From: an uncultured Kouleothrix sp.
GTDB taxonomy: Bacteria > Chloroflexota > Chloroflexia > Chloroflexales > Roseiflexaceae
Direction of reading: 5' to 3'
Length of the DNA stretch: 10,618 bases
NCBI GenBank assembly: GCA_937858455.1
Contig: CALLYN010001032.1
Coordinates: 1 to 10,618 of the forward strand
The notes under the pieces: model-generated
What the model saw: only the letters and a program-made list of their open reading frames with translations
The model's database searches: none
What the model was told of the DNA's origin: nothing
Shown here: positions 1 to 5,626 of the stretch, one piece after another
How positions within the stretch are numbered: position 1 is the stretch's first letter
Layout of the letters: each line of letters begins with the position of its first letter
Made by a program: the position numbers and the translations under genes

Positions 1-1
1 C

Positions 2-508
2 GAGCGCAAGCGCGAGCACGCCGAGGCGCTGCTGGCCGAGCTGCGCGGTCGCCGGGTGTTCCCCTCGGCCGCCGTCAATGCCACACTCGCGGCGCATGGC
101 GTCGCGCCGCTCAGCGCCGAGATGACCGCCGAGGAGCTGCTGCGCCGGCCCGAGGTGCGCTACTCCCAGATCCGCCCGGCGCTCGGCCTGCCCGACGCGC
201 CGCCCGACGTGGCTGAGCAGGCCGAGGTGCAGGCCAAGTACGGCGGCTACTTCGCCAAGCAGCAGCGCGAGGTCGAGCGCATGCGCAAGATGGAGTCGCG
301 CCGTTTGCCGCCAGGCCTCGACTACGCCGCGATCCGTGGCCTGCGCAACGAGGCGCGCCAGGTGCTGGCGCGGTTCCAGCCGGCTACGCTTGGCCAGGCC
401 GCCCGGCTTTCCGGCATCAACCCGGCCGACATCGCCGTGCTGCTGATCGCGATCGAGAAGCAGCAGCGCGTGGCCACGCCGCCGCCTGGCCACCCGCACG
501 CCACATAG
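2..508 (+). CDS. mnmG: MnmG/GidA, tRNA uridine-5-carboxymethylaminomethyl modification enzyme, C-terminal part
   Basis: The reading frame is open from the left edge and ends at TAG 506-508, giving the last 168 residues of a protein usually about 620-650 long. With MnmE, MnmG installs the carboxymethylaminomethyl group on U34 of certain tRNAs in the cytoplasm, using FAD and methylenetetrahydrofolate. The visible part is the C-terminal helical domain that contacts MnmE and tRNA. Its typical signature is present: a YGGYFAKQQREVERMRKME segment followed by LPPGLDYAAIRGLRNEAR, then RFQPATLGQAARLSGINPADIAVLLIAI, equivalent to the family pattern of Y.GYI..Q, P..DY..I.GLS.E.R.KL and RP.TLGQA.RI.G..PA.I..L. 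The FAD-binding domain lies outside the window. A composite hairpin element begins about 30 bp after the stop. The assignment is firm; only the start is unknown. Confidence 0.93.
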   Translation, partial: ERKREHAEALLAELRGRRVFPSAAVNATLAAHGVAPLSAEMTAEELLRRPEVRYSQIRPALGLPDAPPDVAEQAEVQAKYGGYFAKQQREVERMRKMESRRLPPGLDYAAIRGLRNEARQVLARFQPATLGQAARLSGINPADIAVLLIAIEKQQRVATPPPGHPHAT

Positions 509-535
509 CGCGGTGCCGCCGGCGTTCATGCGGCC

Positions 536-659
536 ATACCAAATTCGGCTAATTACTTGCTGTATAGTGGGGGTTCGGGAGCTGCTTCGCCGCCCCCCGA
601 AATTTTCTTTTTGAGATAGCCTGCCCGGCTTCGCCGTGCAGGCCATCTCAAAAAGAAAG
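536..659 (+). repeat. Composite palindromic element, copy 1 (3' of mnmG)
   Basis: The element starts with the terminal motif ATACCAAATTCGGCTAAT (536-553), which recurs at 5533 and, inverted, at 5603-5625. Next come a GGGGGTTCGGG block and a GC hairpin (arms about 577-585 and 589-597, two mismatches, TTC loop). After a T-rich tract (603-612, TTTTCTTTTT) lies a long palindrome with arms 604-628 and 634-658, 25 positions with two mismatches. Read in the sense of mnmG, the GC hairpin plus T-tract is a plausible intrinsic terminator. The stem sequence of the second palindrome is unrelated to that of the other copies. The pairing is read directly; the mobile-element interpretation is inference. Confidence 0.75.
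577..612 (+). terminator. Probable intrinsic terminator of mnmG
   Basis: A GC-rich hairpin with TTC loop is followed within a few bases by TTTTCTTTTT. It lies about 70 bp after the mnmG stop codon. Two mismatches weaken the stem, but the cognate copy next to the regulator gene at 5704-5728 is perfect. Confidence 0.6.
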
Positions 660-695
660 AGAACAGAGCTAGTATTACATAGAAACGCATACCGG

Positions 696-727
696 CGCAG
701 GTTCGCGAAAACACTCGCGAACCTGCG
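696..727. repeat. Perfect 13-bp inverted repeat upstream of the SpoIIE phosphatase gene
   Basis: Arms 696-708 (CGCAGGTTCGCGA) and 715-727 are exactly complementary around a 6-nt loop (AAACAC). No T-run follows directly, so it is not a standard terminator. It ends 59 bp before the chosen ATG of the phosphatase gene. A second short inverted repeat, GCCTGG/CCAGGC at 757-762 and 770-775, lies between it and the start. Possible roles are an operator or a 5'-leader structure; the sequence does not decide. Confidence 0.6.
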
Positions 728-786
728 TTGATTCTAGGGTACTTTCTGATTTGCCCGCCTGGTGCGTCGCCAGGCCCCAAACGAGT

Positions 787-2259
787 ATGACATCGTTCTT
801 CTGGATCGCCCAGGCCGCTAACGCAATCACGCTGACAGTCGCGCTCGCCGCGCTGCTGCTGGTGGTATGGCTCGGCCCGCGCCGCTGGACCAACCAGAGC
901 TTCGCGCTGTTTCTAGTGGCGATAATCGTCTGGATGGGCTTCAGCATTGTGGCGCGCCTGCTGGTGAATGTGCCGCAGCTCGGCGGCAGCCCTGCCGCGC
1001 TGATGAACTGGGTGGCGCTTGGCTTCGCGCTTGTCGGCGTCACGCTGTTCTGGTTTATCGAAAGCTTCTACCCGATCGGGCGGCGCTGGCGGCTCGCCGC
1101 CAACCTGCTCGCGCTGGTGATCTACGCGCTGTTCGTGCTGCTGCTGATCGAGAACGCGGTGGTCACCGATGTGCGCCGCGGCGCTGATGGCGGGATCGAT
1201 TTCGGCATCTCGCCGGCTGCCAGCGCGCTCTCGGCGTTCCACTACCTCTACGAAGGCGTGGCGCTGTATCTGCTGGCGCGCAACGCCGCCTGGCGCAGCC
1301 ACCGCCCGCTGCTGATTGGCGCGCTGATTGTGGTGGCCACCACCGTTGCGGCGCTGCTCAGCCCGGCGATCGCGGTGCAGACGTACACGATCGCGATCGG
1401 CACGCTGTTTATGGCCTACGAGGTCGTGCGCCAGCAGCTGTTCAACCCGCTCATTCAGCTCAACCAGCACCTCGAGACCGAGGTCGGCCGGCGTACCGCC
1501 GAGCTGGCGCGCTCGCTTGAGGCCCAGGAGCGCGTGCGCAGCGAGCTGGCGGCGGCGCGCACCATCCAGCTTAGCCTTCTGCCCCACGCCACGCCAACCC
1601 TGCCGAACATCGAGGTGGCCGGCAGCTCGCTGCCTGCGAAAGAGGTTGGCGGCGACTTTTTCGCCTACCACACCTTCGCCGATGGCCGCCTGGGCGTGGC
1701 GGTGGGCGACGTCAGCGGTAAGGGCATCCCGGCCGCGCTGCTGATGGCGCTCGCGCTCAACACATTCGAGACGCTTGTCGATACCTACGACGACCAGGGC
1801 GACCTGCTGAGCGCCTGCAATCTCAGCCTGGCCCCGCGCATGATGCAGAGCCGCCAGAATGCCGCGTTTCTTAGCGTGGTGCTCGACGGGCACGGCTACG
1901 AGGCGCGGATCGCCAACGCCGGCCTGGTCGCGCCGCTGCTGTGGCGCGCCGGGCAGGTGCGCTACATCGAGAGCTTTGGCCTGCCGCTTGGCGCGATGCA
2001 TACCGCCAGCTACGCCCAGCAGGTGCTGGCGCTGCGCCCCGGCGATTGCCTGCTGCTGGTGAGCGACGGCATTGTTGAGGCCATGAACGCCGAGCGCGAG
2101 CTGTGGGGCTTTGAGCGGCTCGAGTCGGCCTTCGCCGCCAGCGGCTGCGCCGCGCCTACCAGTGTGGTCGAATCCATCCTCGCGGCGGCGCGCGGCTTCA
2201 TGGGCGCCATGCCACCCCACGACGACATGACCATCGTGGCGCTGCGCGTCTGCGAGTAG
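787..2259 (+). CDS. Membrane-anchored SpoIIE/RsbU-family PP2C protein phosphatase
   Basis: The protein of 490 residues probably dephosphorylates a phosphoserine regulator, as RsbU and SpoIIE do with anti-sigma-factor antagonists. Residues 1-215 hold about seven hydrophobic segments (near 8-30, 39-60, 70-95, 101-123, 147-167, 173-196, 199-215), resembling the seven-helix sensor region placed before some histidine kinases. A charged helical linker (about 222-256) leads into the catalytic domain: ARTIQLSLLP (257-266), EVGGDFF with D290, VGDVSGKG with D308, NAGLVAPLLW, SDGIVEA with D427, and HDDMTIV with D479/D480. These are the metal-binding aspartates of the family, so it should be active. The ATG at 787 was chosen because it opens directly into the first membrane helix; a TTG at 751 in the same frame would add 12 polar residues. 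Neither has a convincing Shine-Dalgarno site. No anti-sigma kinase or STAS partner is adjacent. Confidence 0.88.
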   Translation: MTSFFWIAQAANAITLTVALAALLLVVWLGPRRWTNQSFALFLVAIIVWMGFSIVARLLVNVPQLGGSPAALMNWVALGFALVGVTLFWFIESFYPIGRRWRLAANLLALVIYALFVLLLIENAVVTDVRRGADGGIDFGISPAASALSAFHYLYEGVALYLLARNAAWRSHRPLLIGALIVVATTVAALLSPAIAVQTYTIAIGTLFMAYEVVRQQLFNPLIQLNQHLETEVGRRTAELARSLEAQERVRSELAAARTIQLSLLPHATPTLPNIEVAGSSLPAKEVGGDFFAYHTFADGRLGVAVGDVSGKGIPAALLMALALNTFETLVDTYDDQGDLLSACNLSLAPRMMQSRQNAAFLSVVLDGHGYEARIANAGLVAPLLWRAGQVRYIESFGLPLGAMHTASYAQQVLALRPGDCLLLVSDGIVEAMNAERELWGFERLESAFAASGCAAPTSVVESILAAARGFMGAMPPHDDMTIVALRVCE

Positions 2260-2308
2260 CACCCCGGATACCTCCCCCCATCCCAATCAAGCCAGCTTGC
2301 GAAACAAC

Positions 2309-2559
2309 ACCGCTTATGCGGTTTGGAAGCGGCGTAGCCGTCCCCAGAAAACACTCTTGTGGCCGAGACAGACCGCCGTTTGCGCGGTGGGGCCTGGGGG
2401 CGGCTGCGTTCCCCCAGAAAACACTCTTGTGGCCGAGCCAGATCGCCGTTTGCACGGTGGGGCCTGGGTGCGGCTGCGCTCCCCCAGAAAACACTCTTGT
2501 GGCCGAGCCAGATCGCCGTTTGCGCGGTGGGGGCCTGGGGGCGGCTGCGCCGCCCCCAG
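2309..2559 (+). repeat. 70-bp tandem repeat array (about 3.5 units)
   Basis: Three consecutive units start at 2342, 2412 and 2482 with CCCCAGAAAACACTCTTGTG; they are 70, 70 and 72 bp long, and units 1 and 2 differ at about 5 of 70 positions. A partial unit precedes them from 2309 and a fourth begins at 2554. Each unit carries a C-rich/G-rich inverted pair (CTGGGGG...CCCCCAG) and a GTGGCCGAG segment. The last unit runs into the intact hairpin at 2567-2614, whose right arm also begins GTGGCCGAGAC. No protein gene is likely here: the apparent open frames are translations of the repeat. Confidence 0.85.
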
Positions 2560-2614
2560 AAACTACTCTTTTGGGCGGTCTCGGCCACCGCAGTGGCCGA
2601 GACCGCCCAAAAGA
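2535..2614 (+). repeat. Composite palindromic element, copy 2 (end of the tandem array)
   Basis: A perfect 11-bp GC hairpin (2535-2545 with 2549-2559, loop TGC) is followed by AGAAACTACTCTTTT and then by a perfect 22-bp hairpin (2567-2588 with 2593-2614, loop CGCA). The order is the same as in the copy after mnmG: GC hairpin nearest the upstream gene, then a T-containing arm, then the variable palindrome ending in AAAAGAAAAG. It may terminate transcription of the phosphatase gene, although the T-run is short. Confidence 0.78.
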
Positions 2615-2659
2615 AAAGATTCACCCCCTGAGTAAGTAAAAGCCGCGTTAAATTCCAAC

Positions 2660-2687
2660 TTGCGCGAAGCGCAACTTCGTGTATAAT
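2660..2687 (+). promoter_or_regulatory. Candidate promoter of the M23 peptidase gene with overlapping inverted repeat
   Basis: A perfect -10 box TATAAT lies at 2682-2687. Sixteen bases upstream is TTGCGC (2660-2665), a weak -35 match. That hexamer is the left half of the inverted repeat TTGCGC-gaa-GCGCAA (2660-2674), which could be an operator. The predicted leader to the TTG start at 2828 is about 130 nt. It contains a tiny ATG frame of 10 codons from 2698, for which there is no independent support. Confidence 0.55.
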
Positions 2688-2813
2688 CGCCGCACCGATG
2701 GCAACCAAACCTTCAACTGAATTGGCATAGCGGCCCTGCTGCCGCTCGCTAAGCTGGCGCTATTCGTCTGTGCGCGTCTTGTTTTGCGCGCCTACGCGGC
2801 CTCGTTGCCGCCG

Positions 2814-2819
2814 AAGGAG
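2814..2819 (+). promoter_or_regulatory. Shine-Dalgarno site fixing a TTG start
   Basis: AAGGAG lies 8 nt before the TTG at 2828-2830. This decides the start of the peptidase gene, because no ATG at the right distance is in frame. Confidence 0.8.
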
Positions 2820-2827
2820 CCTGTCGA

Positions 2828-3856
2828 TTGCGTCGAATTGCTCTCGCTTTTTTGCTAGGCGCCCTGCTGCTCGCGATCTTCCCCGCCGCCTCCGCCGCCG
2901 CCGCCGATCCGGCGCTGCCCCCGCCCGACCTGCTGCAGCTGCCATTCCCGGTTGGCGAATCCTGGACGTTCAATGGCATTCACGGCGCGCATAAAGAGGC
3001 GGTCGACTTCAGCGTCGGCCGCCCGTGGCCGCGCTGGAAGTCGGATACCAGCCAGATCTGGGTGGTGGCCGCCGCCGCCGGAACTATTCGTAAAACTTCG
3101 TCGTGCGGCCTCGAGATCGACCACGCCGACGGCTGGACTACCGTGTACTACCATGTCGAGCACATCCTGCGCGATTCGGGCACGGTGCAGGCCAACGAGC
3201 GTATCGCCAATATCGCCAACACGCCGCGCGAGGCCGCCTGCGAGGGTGGCTACGCCACCGCGCCGCACCTGCATTTCGGCCTGAAGCACAACGGCCAGGA
3301 CGTGCCGATCAATGGCCTGACGCTCTCGGGCTGGAGCATCCACAGCGGGCGCGGCCGCTACGACAACAGCTGCGCGCGCATGTACCTGTACCGTGGCGAT
3401 CAGAAGCTGTGCCCGTACACTGATCCGCTGCTCAACCAGGGCATTCCCGCAGCCGCGAGCCAGCCCCCGGCTCAGCCCCACGACGATGCCGCCGCCAATG
3501 AAGAAACAGCTCAGATCGACGTCGATGCGCTGGCCGACGGCGCGACTGTGAGCGGCACCGTTACCGTGCAAGGCTGGGCCGTCGATCACGCCGGCGGCGC
3601 CGGCAGCGGAGTCGACCACGTGCACCTGTACCTCGACGGCCCGGCCGGCCAGGGCAGCTTCATCGGCGAGGCGTCCTACGCGCTCGATCGCGCCGATGTC
3701 GCGGCCGCGCTGAGCAACGAGCGCTTCCGCGCCTCGGGCTTTCAGTTCGCCTGGGATACGCGCGGCCTCGCGCCTGGCCAACACATGCTGTTCATCTATG
3801 CCCACACCAGTAACGATTGGTCTTTCGTGACGCGCAGCGTGGTGGTGGTGGGCTAA
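2828..3856 (+). CDS. Secreted LasA-like M23 metallopeptidase with C-terminal Ig-like domain
   Basis: This 342-residue protein is predicted to be an exported zinc endopeptidase acting on peptidoglycan cross-bridges or glycine-rich peptides, as LasA staphylolysin does. A signal peptide covers about residues 1-25 (RR, hydrophobic core, ASA/AAA). Residues 32-205 follow mature LasA closely from recall: LLQLPF.VGESW, NGIH (H52), D60, WPRW, VVAA.AGT, DGWTTVYYH (H109), ACEGG, PHLHF (H147, H149), YDNSC. By analogy H52, D60 and H149 bind zinc, and H109 and H147 are catalytic. Cysteines 93, 138, 182 and 195 have spacings compatible with the two LasA disulfides. After a Pro/Ala/Asp linker (206-228), residues about 229-342 form an Ig-like beta domain (DGATVSGTVTVQGWAVD, HVHLYLD, LAPGQHMLFIYAH). 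Unlike LasA, there is no propeptide between signal and catalytic domain. The start is TTG with a strong ribosome binding site. A HAD gene follows after 22 nt. Confidence 0.88.
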   Translation: MRRIALAFLLGALLLAIFPAASAAAADPALPPPDLLQLPFPVGESWTFNGIHGAHKEAVDFSVGRPWPRWKSDTSQIWVVAAAAGTIRKTSSCGLEIDHADGWTTVYYHVEHILRDSGTVQANERIANIANTPREAACEGGYATAPHLHFGLKHNGQDVPINGLTLSGWSIHSGRGRYDNSCARMYLYRGDQKLCPYTDPLLNQGIPAAASQPPAQPHDDAAANEETAQIDVDALADGATVSGTVTVQGWAVDHAGGAGSGVDHVHLYLDGPAGQGSFIGEASYALDRADVAAALSNERFRASGFQFAWDTRGLAPGQHMLFIYAHTSNDWSFVTRSVVVVG

Positions 3857-3865
3857 GGCATGCTG

Positions 3866-3871
3866 TATACT
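3866..3871 (+). promoter_or_regulatory. -10-like box directly before the HAD gene (possible leaderless transcript)
   Basis: TATACT ends 7 nt before the ATG at 3879, so transcription from it would begin at or next to the start codon. No Shine-Dalgarno site precedes this ATG and no good -35 box is visible. The gene may equally be read through from the peptidase gene. Confidence 0.35.
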
Positions 3872-3878
3872 ATGCCCT

Positions 3879-4679
3879 ATGATACGCCTGATTGTTTCCG
3901 ACATCGACGGCACGCTGATCGACGAGCGCGGCGCGCTGCCTCCCGAAAATGCTCTGGCGCTTGCCGAGGCGGCGCGGCGCGGCGTGCGCGTGGCGCTGGC
4001 GACAATTCGCAAGCGCGATTCGGCGCTGCACATTGCCGGGCTGCTGGGCATGCCGTGTACGCTGGTGTGCAATGGCGGCGCGACGATCTTCGACGAAGCT
4101 GGCGCTGAGCTACAGGCGCTGACCATCCCGCTCGAGCTGGCGCGCACCATCGCCGCCCTGGCCGACCAGCAGGAATTACCACTGCTGGCCACGATCGACG
4201 AGCATAACTACTACCGGCCACGCTCACACCCGGCCGCGCATATCCAGGCAACCGGCACCGATGTCGCGGCGATGCTTCCGGCAATCGACCGCGCGCCAAG
4301 CCGCTTTATTGTGCGCGGCGAGGCTGGCGCGGCGCTGCTGATGCGCGAGTTCGGCGCCGCGCCGCTGCGCTTTGTGCGCCACTACCACACCGACGGATCG
4401 CTCGCCGATGCGACAATTACCCACGCCGATGCCACCAAAGAGTCCGCGCTGGCGTTTCTGTGCGCGCGCTGGGCGATCGATTGCGCCGCAGTGCTGGCGA
4501 TCGGCGACGCCGAGGCCGACATCGCCATGCTGCGCATGGCCGGCGTGGGCGTTGCGGTTGGCAATGCACAGCCCGACGTGCGCGCCATCGCCGATTGGAT
4601 CGCGCCTGCGGCCGGTGCGGGTGGCGTGGCGGCGGCCGTGCGGCGCTATGTGCTGCGGGAAGCGAGCGCTATACCCTAG
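3879..4679 (+). CDS. HAD-superfamily hydrolase, Cof/YbiV type
   Basis: The 266-residue protein is a cytoplasmic Mg-dependent phosphatase of the Cof-like (type IIB) HAD group, which act on sugar phosphates, nucleotides or flavin phosphates; the substrate cannot be told. Motif I is SDIDGT (D8 nucleophile, D10 acid/base). Motif II is LATIRKR with T42. The motif III lysine is K187 in ATKESAL. Motif IV is AIGDAEADIAML with D210 and D214. VCNGGATIF (63-71) is also typical, and the cap domain spans about residues 80-180. In motif II the usual small residue after Thr (TGR) is Ile, giving TIR. Length is normal. It starts 22 nt after the peptidase stop, but a -10-like box in that gap suggests possible independent, leaderless expression. 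A composite palindromic element begins at its stop codon. Confidence 0.87.
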   Translation: MIRLIVSDIDGTLIDERGALPPENALALAEAARRGVRVALATIRKRDSALHIAGLLGMPCTLVCNGGATIFDEAGAELQALTIPLELARTIAALADQQELPLLATIDEHNYYRPRSHPAAHIQATGTDVAAMLPAIDRAPSRFIVRGEAGAALLMREFGAAPLRFVRHYHTDGSLADATITHADATKESALAFLCARWAIDCAAVLAIGDAEADIAMLRMAGVGVAVGNAQPDVRAIADWIAPAAGAGGVAAAVRRYVLREASAIP

Positions 4680-4683
4680 TGGT

Positions 4684-4807
4684 GGGGCTTGGGGCGGCTT
4701 CGCCGCCCTAAAACGCTTGCCTTTGCCGCACTATGAAGCGATTTGCGATTCATAGTGCGGCACAAAGAATGTTCATTCTTGGAGCGCTGACGCCCCCAAA
4801 CATCCCA
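4684..4807. repeat. Composite palindromic element, copy 3, near-symmetrical form
   Basis: Immediately after the HAD stop there is a GC hairpin (4689-4698 with 4702-4711, TTC loop, one G-T pair). A 17-bp palindrome follows (4721-4737 with 4749-4767, a 2-nt bulge, 11-nt loop), then a small AAGAATG/CATTCTT hairpin (4765-4780). The segment closes with GACGCCCCCAAACATCCCAAC (written here to 4807), which resembles a decayed GC hairpin in the opposite orientation. The whole reads as an imperfect inverted structure. It fills most of the 190-bp gap before the next gene; only the ribosome binding site of that gene is otherwise visible. Confidence 0.65.
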
Positions 4808-4869
4808 ACGGCATAAAGCTCACATAGCAGGTTTTGAAACATGCCCCAGGCAGAGAAGAGGAGCAGGCG

Positions 4870-5091
4870 ATGATCATGGGCGGAAGCAAGCCGGCCACGC
4901 TGCGCGCGGTGCGGCTGATCGACATCCACGGCACGCGCTTCTACGACATCGAGTACACCCACGACGATGCGCCCGACGCTGTGCGCAGCGCGCGTATCGG
5001 CCCCGAGAGCGCCTACGATGCCCCGCAGCCCGGCGACCGGGTGACCGTGAGCTACCTAATGAATGTGGTCACGGCGCTCGCGCGACGGTAA
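4870..5091 (+). CDS. Small uncharacterised protein (73 aa)
   Basis: I do not recognise this family. The ATG at 4870 was chosen because AGGAG (4859-4863) sits 6 nt upstream; an in-frame TTG at 4834 would add 12 residues without a ribosome binding site. The product is soluble, with no signal peptide, membrane helix or cysteine. Alternating hydrophobic stretches (TLRAVRLIDIHGTRFYDIEY, RVTVSYLMNVVTAL) with a GDRV turn suggest a small all-beta fold of the SH3 or OB type, which is inference from the pattern only. Codon use (strong G/C at third positions) matches the neighbours, which supports a real gene. The next small gene begins 79 nt later on the same strand. Confidence 0.72.
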   Translation: MIMGGSKPATLRAVRLIDIHGTRFYDIEYTHDDAPDAVRSARIGPESAYDAPQPGDRVTVSYLMNVVTALARR

Positions 5092-5170
5092 TCGGCAGGT
5101 AATGGCTGGGAACTATACTTGGCTTGTCAGCGATTTTTGCGGCTGATACGCCTTGTTAGGAGACCAGCCA

Positions 5171-5389
5171 ATGAAAGGCCGGCGAGTCGAGTCGTTCTTG
5201 CTACGACTAGTTGTCGATGAGCCTGTGGAGTCCGGGGCGCGCCCGTGGCGCGGGCGCATTCAGCACGTGAGCAGTGGCTACGAGCGGCAGTTCGAGCGCG
5301 TGCAGGATATGCTGGCATTTATCGAAGATCAAGTATCCAGTCGGCGATCGTTTCTTCTCTCATTCGAGGCCCCGGTCGATCCTGAATAG
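5171..5389 (+). CDS. Small uncharacterised protein (72 aa)
   Basis: I do not recognise this family. The ATG at 5171 is preceded by AGGAG (5158-5162) at an 8-nt spacing; a TTG at 5153 in the same frame lies upstream of that site and is unlikely. The product is charged and soluble: a predicted strand (VESFLLRLVVDE), a conserved-looking WRGRIQHVSSGYERQF turn, a helix (ERVQDMLAFIEDQVSS) and a final hydrophobic strand (SFLLSFEA). A strong intrinsic terminator begins 22 nt after the stop, so this is the last gene of its transcript. Possible co-transcription with the preceding 73-residue gene is suggested by orientation and the 79-nt gap. Confidence 0.75.
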   Translation: MKGRRVESFLLRLVVDEPVESGARPWRGRIQHVSSGYERQFERVQDMLAFIEDQVSSRRSFLLSFEAPVDPE

Positions 5390-5410
5390 CAGCTCGGGCT
5401 CAATAGCGTG

Positions 5411-5443
5411 AAGGCCGGCCTGGTGGCCGGTCTTTATTTTTTT
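5411..5443 (+). terminator. Intrinsic terminator after the small-protein genes
   Basis: A 10-bp stem (5411-5420 with 5425-5434, one G-T pair, loop TGGT) is followed by TATTTTTTT. It is textbook in form and distinct in sequence from the repeated GC hairpins. Confidence 0.9.
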
Positions 5444-5467
5444 GAGTAGCGCGCACGCGTTTCTGGC

Positions 5468-5550
5468 CCAACTCCGTTTGATCACTTTCTTTTTGGTATG
5501 CCCTGCCAGGATTTTGTACCAAGCAGCATCTCATACCAACTCCGTTTGAT
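5468..5550. repeat. Decayed palindrome flanked by a 15-bp direct repeat
   Basis: CCAACTCCGTTTGAT occurs exactly at 5468-5482 and again at 5536-5550. Between the copies lie the conserved CTTTCTTTTTGG tract and an interrupted inverted repeat, TTGGTATG (5493-5500) with CATACCAA (5532-5539). This looks like a damaged copy of the composite element or an element insertion junction. Confidence 0.6.
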
Positions 5551-5625
5551 TACTCGTGTTTTCTTGTGCGGCAAAGCCGCCCCCGAACCCCCACCATAAT
5601 CCAAGCGATCAGCCGGATTTGGTAT
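5533..5625. mobile_element. MITE-like element with about 24-bp terminal inverted repeats
   Basis: The left end reads ATACCAACTCCGTTTGAT from 5533 and the right end, on the opposite strand, ATACCAAATCCGGCTGAT from 5625 inwards. Over 24 positions about 18 match. The interior (about 45 bp) holds a GCGGC-AAA-GCCGC hairpin followed by CCCCGAACCCCCACC, shared with the composite elements. No reading frame fits inside. The term MITE-like rests on the inverted ends and recurrence; no transposase or clear target duplication is seen in the window. Confidence 0.55.
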
Positions 5626-5626
5626 C

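Noticed and set aside
751..786. TTG start adding 12 residues to the SpoIIE phosphatase
   Set aside because: The extension is polar, covers a small hairpin in the leader and has no convincing Shine-Dalgarno site; ATG at 787 opens into the first membrane helix. It cannot be excluded.
913..2286. Minus-strand frame of 457 codons
   Set aside because: It is antisense to the phosphatase gene, whose plus-strand product has intact family motifs; its composition (His/Arg/Gln-rich) is that of a GC-rich shadow.
2309..2559. CRISPR array
   Set aside because: The whole 70-bp unit is conserved; there is no alternation of short repeats with unique spacers.
2010..2708. Minus-strand frame of 232 codons, and plus-strand frames at 2297-2639
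   Set aside because: They are translations of the tandem repeat and hairpin and extend antisense into the phosphatase gene. The repetitive peptide simply mirrors the DNA repeat.
2698..2730. Ten-codon leader peptide MATKPSTELA just after the TATAAT box
   Set aside because: There is no ribosome binding site and no regulatory codon run; such a short frame is expected by chance.
3860..4108. ATG-initiated 82-codon frame overlapping the HAD start
   Set aside because: It is out of frame with the HAD motifs and rich in Arg/Ala, a typical shadow.
2855..4192. Minus-strand frame of 445 codons
   Set aside because: It is antisense to both the M23 peptidase and HAD genes and shows no recognisable motif.
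5114..5119. TATACT before the second small gene as a promoter
   Set aside because: No -35 box or extended -10 accompanies it, and read-through from the preceding small gene is sufficient.
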